Origin: Pocillopora verrucosa
Lineage: Eukaryota; Cnidaria; Anthozoa; Scleractinia; Pocilloporidae
Assembly (NCBI RefSeq): GCF_036669915.1
Contig: NC_089313.1
Span: 1,098,585 to 1,162,584, forward strand
Reading direction: 5' to 3'
Length of the DNA: 64,000 nt
Shown here: in pieces, positions 59,420-64,000 of the stretch
Numbering within the stretch: the stretch's first letter is position 1
Layout of the letters: every line of letters begins with the position of its first letter
Program-made: the position numbers and the translations under genes
Notes under the pieces: model-generated
Databases searched by the model: none
Seen by the model: the letters and a program-made list of their open reading frames with translations, nothing else
What the model was told of the DNA's origin: nothing

Positions 59420-60526
59420 TTAAAGTTCAGTATGCACCTGAGCATCCTCAAGATCTCCGGTGACATCCACAAACCCTCCAATAGAGTTTCCAAGCTTGAG
59501 TTTCAACTTCTTGCCAGTGGTCACTTTGTCTAGATGAATCACGCGGATGGTGAGATCTTCATAAGTGCGAAAGTACATTGCCTTGTTGGTGAGGTCCTTG
59601 ACCACAACCCAAGAAGTGTAGTCAGGCATATCTGGATGATCATGGGATGCGGCGACTCCGCGAGGAATATCAACAGTGTTCATGATGTGGAAAGCCAAAT
59701 TCACCGCCTCATCACTTTTCTTGGCAGTATCAGCAAAGTGCACCATGGCTGCAGAACGTACCAGTCTCGATGGAGGAGTGAGATCTCCTGGGACACCAAG
59801 AAGTCCACTTCCTTGGCCAGTGGGTGGGAACGTTGTTTCACCCAATACCAAAGGATCATGAGCGAACTTGGAAAGCTGGACGTAATTGCGGAGGTTCAGC
59901 ATTTGGAAGTCATAGGGTGGAGAGTTGGTCACGACACCAATTGTATTTTCGTGCAGCTTTGGTCCCTGTTCGGTGTACTCAATGACGATTCCGTCACCAC
60001 TTTTGTCGGTGATGGACCAGTGCAATTCGGAGATGGACCCGTTCACAGATTGTCCCCACACAAGTGGAAATGAGTCCTTTTTCCAAGCCATTCGCACCTC
60101 TTCAGCAGTTGCGAAGTTGCCTAGAATCCATGACAGGAACTGCGAGTTGGAAATGGCCGAGCCGCACTTGTCCTGGGGGACAACCTGATATTTGGCAAAA
60201 ACAGGAAACATGAGTGCACCAACGGAAAGTCCAGCGTCATTTTGGCCATCAGTTGCATAAGGCAAATTCCAAGCGTCAATGTAAGCGATCTTGTAGCTGT
60301 TGGTCCAGGTTATTGCTGGTGAACTACGGGAACAAGTCTTTGGCAGTTCTGCAGTGTGGGGGTAATCCTTGGGTTCCACCACGACATGCGACGAAAGATC
60401 CATAATAAACTCCATGCTCCGCCCGACTATGACGGTTTTGTCCTCGGCGATCACTCGGATCTCGGTACAAGCGTCAGTGGCAAGAAAAAGCTTTAGCAGT
60501 ATTGGAACCACGAGTGCAAACTTCAT
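59420..60526 (-). CDS. Secreted choloylglycine-hydrolase-like Ntn amidase (CBAH family)
   Basis: One uninterrupted 368-aa frame. M1-A19 is a signal peptide (MKFALVVPILLKLFLATDA); cleavage would expose Cys20 as N-terminal nucleophile, as in Ntn hydrolases. Arg36 lies 16 residues on, the same spacing as Cys2-Arg18 in bile salt hydrolases. GRSMEF has Glu where many members have Asp. NDAGLSVGALMFP, TNSPPYDF with the conserved Asn, and RSAAMVHFAD with the conserved Arg complete the set. Family members cleave linear amide bonds (conjugated bile acids, penicillin V, acyl amides); the substrate here is unknown. I chose the ATG at 60526 because the signal peptide follows at once; upstream codons overlap the TATA box. 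The absence of introns contrasts with the other genes here and may reflect lateral transfer or retroposition. Confidence 0.87.
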   Translation of the reverse strand: MKFALVVPILLKLFLATDACTEIRVIAEDKTVIVGRSMEFIMDLSSHVVVEPKDYPHTAELPKTCSRSSPAITWTNSYKIAYIDAWNLPYATDGQNDAGLSVGALMFPVFAKYQVVPQDKCGSAISNSQFLSWILGNFATAEEVRMAWKKDSFPLVWGQSVNGSISELHWSITDKSGDGIVIEYTEQGPKLHENTIGVVTNSPPYDFQMLNLRNYVQLSKFAHDPLVLGETTFPPTGQGSGLLGVPGDLTPPSRLVRSAAMVHFADTAKKSDEAVNLAFHIMNTVDIPRGVAASHDHPDMPDYTSWVVVKDLTNKAMYFRTYEDLTIRVIHLDKVTTGKKLKLKLGNSIGGFVDVTGDLEDAQVHTEL

Positions 60527-60602
60527 TGTTTTAGAGGATTCAGAAAGGCGACAATCTGAACAAAGATTTCTTTCAATGTGCAACAAAAATGTTTCACCTC
60601 TT

Positions 60603-60610
60603 CTTTTATA
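60603..60610 (-). promoter_or_regulatory. TATA box of the amidase gene
   Basis: Minus strand TATAAAAG at 60610-60603, 77 bases upstream of the start codon. Transcription would start near 60575, leaving a 5' UTR of about 50 bases. It is the only clear TATA box next to a gene in this window and suits a highly or tissue-specifically expressed secreted enzyme. Confidence 0.7.
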
Positions 60611-61039
60611 GTGACCTTCAAGGAAATGCAAAACACGTGTCTATTATTTAGCAATGACACTTATCAAAAAAATTACATTCGAGAGGTTTCTTAATTAAAA
60701 TATCACGACCCCCTGCAGCCAATTTAAAACTTAATGAGTGGCCTACATTGTCAATTAAAACACTGAAACTTCCTTTAAGTGCTTGAGATCGTTTACTATC
60801 AGTAAGCATATCCCAAAAATGAGTAAATAGATAAGTAAATATCGTCAACCCTGTGGAAAATTTCTCTTTCGCATACAATAGTTTAATTGGCTATTTAAAA
60901 TGATTGATCTGTTTGGAAACTGATCAAACATAACATATTTATAGCATAGTTAGTAAGGCTGTATAGTGATAAAACCCAACTTTTTTTTTTTTTTTTTTGC
61001 AGTTTGCGGTCTTCGTTAGATTTTTGGATCTTGCTTTTC
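60611..61039. other. Upstream of amidase gene
   Basis: AT-rich DNA with no gene; an 18-T run lies near 60982-60999. It may contain further promoter elements of the amidase gene. Confidence 0.4.
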
Positions 61040-61230
61040 TCATCATTTGACAGTATTCCACTCATTTCTAAGTAACTTATTGACAGAAGCTGCTGTTGGT
61101 TTGTTCAGTCACACTGTGGAAACACTAAACCAAAAGATTATGTTTGGTCGGGAACCTCCCATGGATCTTATCAAGGAGCACCGTTGTTTTCATCTTTGAT
61201 CTTTGCCGGCTCTCTAGACAAGTCACCATT
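61040..61230. repeat. Left arm of a long inverted repeat
   Basis: About 190 bases whose reverse complement occurs at 62722-62917. Landmarks: ccactcatttctaagtaact, tgttcagtcacactgtg, gattatgtttggtcgggaac, gatctttgccggctct. Confidence 0.75.
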
Positions 61231-61271
61231 TAAATTTTTTTTTAATTGCTATTTTTGTTTCATCAGTAGTT

Positions 61272-61424
61272 TTATAATGGTAATTGAACTGAGTGGAGTG
61301 CAATTTGGGCTGAAATCATACGCGTGATTTCAAAATTGAACGAGCGCGCAGCGCGAGTTCAATTTGAAATCACAAGTATGATTTCAGACCAAAATTGCAC
61401 AACACGAAGTTCAATTACCGCTTT
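61272..61424. mobile_element. Palindromic hairpin element
   Basis: Two arms of about 75 bases, read from ggtaattgaactgagtgg and back from ccgctttatta, are about 85% complementary around a gcgcgcagcgcg centre near 61345. It probably snaps back as a foldback/MITE element. Non-coding. Confidence 0.7.
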
Positions 61425-61765
61425 ATTACATCCATTTTGAAATCGCCCAAATACAGGACTTCAAATATTTTGTTACTACAATACTGAGCCAGTTTTAAAT
61501 TAAATTCATCCATTTTTGGGAGGAAAAAAAATAAGCCGAGTTCTGGAAACAAAAGTTGTAAAATTTGCCACATGACACTTCATATCTTACATCTTCCTGC
61601 AGTTTGATCGGTTACTTTAAACAAACCTTGAAGTCTGATTGGTTGTTTTGTTTTTAGTGTAGCCTCCTCATAAAGCAAAAAATGGTGCAATTTGTGTATA
61701 AATTGCACCAATTAGAGCCAATCAGATTACAGGGACCACCAGTGATTTCAAAATGGGTGTAATAA
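61423..61765. mobile_element. 343-bp TIR element
   Basis: ttattacatccattttgaaa plus tc at the left and gatttcaaaatgggtgtaat plus aa at the right are inverted repeats (21 of 22). The interior holds ggtgcaatttgtgtataaattgcacc-type self-complementary sequence. It abuts the foldback element at 61272. Confidence 0.65.
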
Positions 61766-61881
61766 ATCTTACAAGTCACCACTATAAAGATAATACTTTA
61801 CTTAATCATGATTGCCACAGGTCAGGGAAAAGTCTGGAAATTTTACATTGAGTCAGGGAAAATTTACCACGGAAAATTTAC

Positions 61882-61916
61882 CAGTCTGAGATATAACAAG
61901 GCTATATCTCAGACTG
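61882..61916. repeat. Perfect 14-bp hairpin
   Basis: cagtctgagatata and tatatctcagactg pair exactly around the 7-base loop acaaggc. Unknown origin. Confidence 0.8.
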
Positions 61917-62599
61917 ACTAAAACTGCAATCAATTGTTCTCCTATTTTATGGCCGGACACACCTTGATTAAACGTGAGCTGATAGGCTATAAAGATCTTT
62001 CAGACAAAAGAGAAACAAAGCTATTCCTCAAAGAAGACAGAACGTGACGCTCGATTTCTGGGCCGATACTTTACAGTCATTACATCAGATAATTACATAA
62101 GATAATTTCTTCTTGAGGTTTTCGTACCGTGTTTAAGACTACCATTCAACATAGGTCGAGAATTACTTCCGACTACGTACATCACAGACTTTATGATGCA
62201 GACAAGTCTTCTTACGCGAATGAGAGAAGCCTTTTATGTTTACGTAGTAAACCTCAAAAATGGATAACTCGCGAAAATGGATTCTTTTCAACATAGTAAG
62301 CGGTCAGATAACAAGCAATGCACTCTGGAAGTAAAGTGAAGTATTTTTATTGAGAATTTAACTGCATTTTTTTTATTCCCCAGAGCGGTCGTAAAGATTT
62401 CTATACAAACTCTCATAGTTTCGCCATGACTTGCAGCTGGAGTTTGCGCCGCCTGTGATGATTTAACCGAAAGAATGTCAGGATTAACTGAATAAAATCA
62501 AATTAATCAAACGGTAATTTTGATGAAATCTTTATCACAAGTCGTGACTAGTAAGTTAAACAACTAGCAAGTAACAACAAAAGAAAAAGAAAATCAGTG

Positions 62600-62692
62600 G
62601 TGACTGGCCTGGAGAGCCGGTAAAGATCAAAGACGAAACAACAGTGCTCCTTGATAAGATGCATGGGAGGTTCCGGACCGAACATAATCTTA
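62600..62692. repeat. Partial tandem copy of the right inverted-repeat arm
   Basis: atcagtggtgactggcctgg ... accgaacataatctt repeats directly at 62723-62814. The two copies share gagccggtaaagatcaaaga and gaggttcc, with scattered differences. Confidence 0.75.
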
Positions 62693-62721
62693 AAATAGCG
62701 ATTAACAAAGGAAAGAATCAA

Positions 62722-62917
62722 TGGTGACTAACCTGAAGAGCCGGTAAAGATCAAAGACGAAACAACATTGCTCCTTGATGAGATGCATAGGAGGTTCCCG
62801 ACCGAACATAATCTTTTGGTTTATACTGAATTAGTGTTCCCGCAGTGTGACTGAACAAATCAACCGCAGCTATTGTCAACAAGTTACTTAGAAATGAGTG
62901 GAAAAATGTCAAATGAT
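62722..62917. repeat. Right arm of the long inverted repeat
   Basis: Reverse complement of 61040-61230, with minor differences. The two arms enclose about 1.5 kb that includes the foldback and TIR elements. Confidence 0.75.
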
Positions 62918-63230
62918 GGGCAAGGCAAGGTCCACATCAAGGATCTGCATACATCGAGGATTTTGCAACTCTCAATGCGGCGAGAGGATCATCGTACGAA
63001 ATATGATCCAGCGATATCACGTGTAATAGTTACTGTTTTTGGAGTTGATCGTCAGAGATAGTACGAGTTTTCACGCGTAGTTTCCGATGAGTTTAAATAA
63101 GTAAATACTTTATTATTCATTTCCTTTTTCTCGTAAAATTATTTGATTTAGCAAGTTTACCAAGTCTTAATCCCCCATGACTAACCGGCCCATAACCCAA
63201 ACATGTTGGGTCTATGAATTGTAACTTCTT
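62836..63230. repeat. Direct repeat, unit 1
   Basis: agtgttcccgcagtgtgact, acttagaaatgagtgg, atctgcatacatcgaggatt, and cccataacccaaacatgttg recur in the same order at 63366-63745, with insertions and deletions between them. Confidence 0.7.
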
Positions 63231-63365
63231 CGGCTACATTCATAAAATCTGTAAACCAGAGTAGCATCAAACCATTTCTGATTGTCCACCTGGTTGTCGT
63301 GTGAACTTTAATATATTACGAAGGCTATTTTTGACCTTGGGCTCCCTCTGGGAAGTCCAAGTAAT

Positions 63366-63745
63366 TAGTGTTCCCACAGTGTGACTGAACAAATCAACTG
63401 CAGCTGTTGTCAATAAGTTACTTAGAAATGAGTGGAATATTGACGATGGGCAAGACCAGGTCTACATCAAGGATCTGCACACATCGAGGATTTGCAACTC
63501 TCAATGAAAAAAAATTGTGAAGTTAATTACAGGCGGCCCAAGCTCTAGCTGTGAGATGATCATCTTAAAAAATATGACCCAGCGATATCGCTGTAGTACG
63601 CGTAGTTTCCGATTAGTTTAAATTGTTAAATACTTTATGATTCGTTTCTGTTACCTCGTGAAATTATTTGGTTTAGCAAGATTACCAAGAGTCTTACTTC
63701 CCCAAGACCAACCAGCCCATAACCCAAACATGTTCACTAACAGAA
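63366..63745. repeat. Direct repeat, unit 2
   Basis: Second copy of the 62836-63230 unit. Its first part also matches the inverted arm at 61040. No coding frame is supported here, nor in the remaining bases to the window end. Confidence 0.7.
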
Positions 63746-64000
63746 TACTTAAGTAGTTGTGTTAGAGTGATTAGTTGACAAAGAAAATGTTGATTAGAAC
63801 TGCTCAAAAGCTTCGTTGTGCAGACAAGACATGCATGCAACTGTTTTAAAATAACGCTAAGGGAGCGAGTGGCACTGAGGCTTGTTCTATTCAGATGAGA
63901 TGTTGTCGTGAACGGTCTTGCGACAAATCATCACACGCGAATAGTCGCTAGTACGATCACAGGTTTTATTCATTGTTTTCCGTCTCGATAGATATCTCAA

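Noticed and set aside
60527-60631. N-terminal extension of the amidase upstream of 60526
   Set aside because: It begins at a TTG, runs over the TATA box, and would bury the signal peptide.
1-64000. CRISPR arrays, bacterial operons, ribosome binding sites, plasmid or phage genes
   Set aside because: I saw no regularly spaced repeats or operon-like gene packing; the DNA is clearly eukaryotic with introns.

Overview
This window looks like nuclear DNA from an anthozoan cnidarian, most probably a stony coral. It is AT-rich, its genes carry many short exons split by GT-AG introns full of small inverted-repeat elements, and the proteins are animal ones: a Lhx1/5 LIM-homeodomain factor, FBXW8, a ZDHHC5/8-type palmitoyltransferase, Pol III subunit RPC9/CRCP, CCDC157 and OGFOD2. 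The coral placement is inferred from the mix of animal orthologues, glycosyltransferase-group-1 (GT4-like) genes and a decayed kinase of a type I associate with cnidarian expansions. No database search was possible. Exon models were built by hand from splice sites and reading-frame phase.

Layout: (1) 1-13 kb holds lhx1/5 on the minus strand in a gene-poor region. (2) 13-24 kb holds a head-to-head pair, fbxw8 (minus) and zdhhc5/8 (plus), sharing a 213-bp promoter; zdhhc has an intron with U12-type signals. (3) 26.8-30 kb holds tRNA-Leu(UAG) and the seven-exon crcp gene. (4) 30-33 kb holds a broken LINE and a frameshifted kinase-like relic. (5) 33.9-53.3 kb is the accessory core: a two-exon GT4-like gene (GT-A), a second GT4-like gene (GT-B) whose 3' half is a duplicate of the 3' end of CCDC157, and CCDC157 itself. 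(6) 53.9-58.3 kb is OGFOD2, head-to-head with CCDC157, with a GC-AG intron. (7) 59.4-60.5 kb is an intronless, TATA-driven, secreted choloylglycine-hydrolase-like Ntn amidase. (8) 61-63.7 kb is a nest of inverted and direct repeats.

The most unusual feature is the GT-B/CCDC157 chimera. A segment of about 2 kb (last three CCDC157 exons plus intron sequence) lies about 6.6 kb from its parent and is joined in frame to a glycosyltransferase exon. The join runs through about 100 bp that includes former CCDC157 intron and still keeps both splice signals: retention gives a 737-aa chimera, splicing gives an early stop. Other points worth a look are a captured OGFOD2 intron/exon fragment bounded by an inverted repeat, a 466-bp TIR element with clean flanking repeats, a chimeric MITE, and hammerhead-like sequences that seem to mark the duplication.
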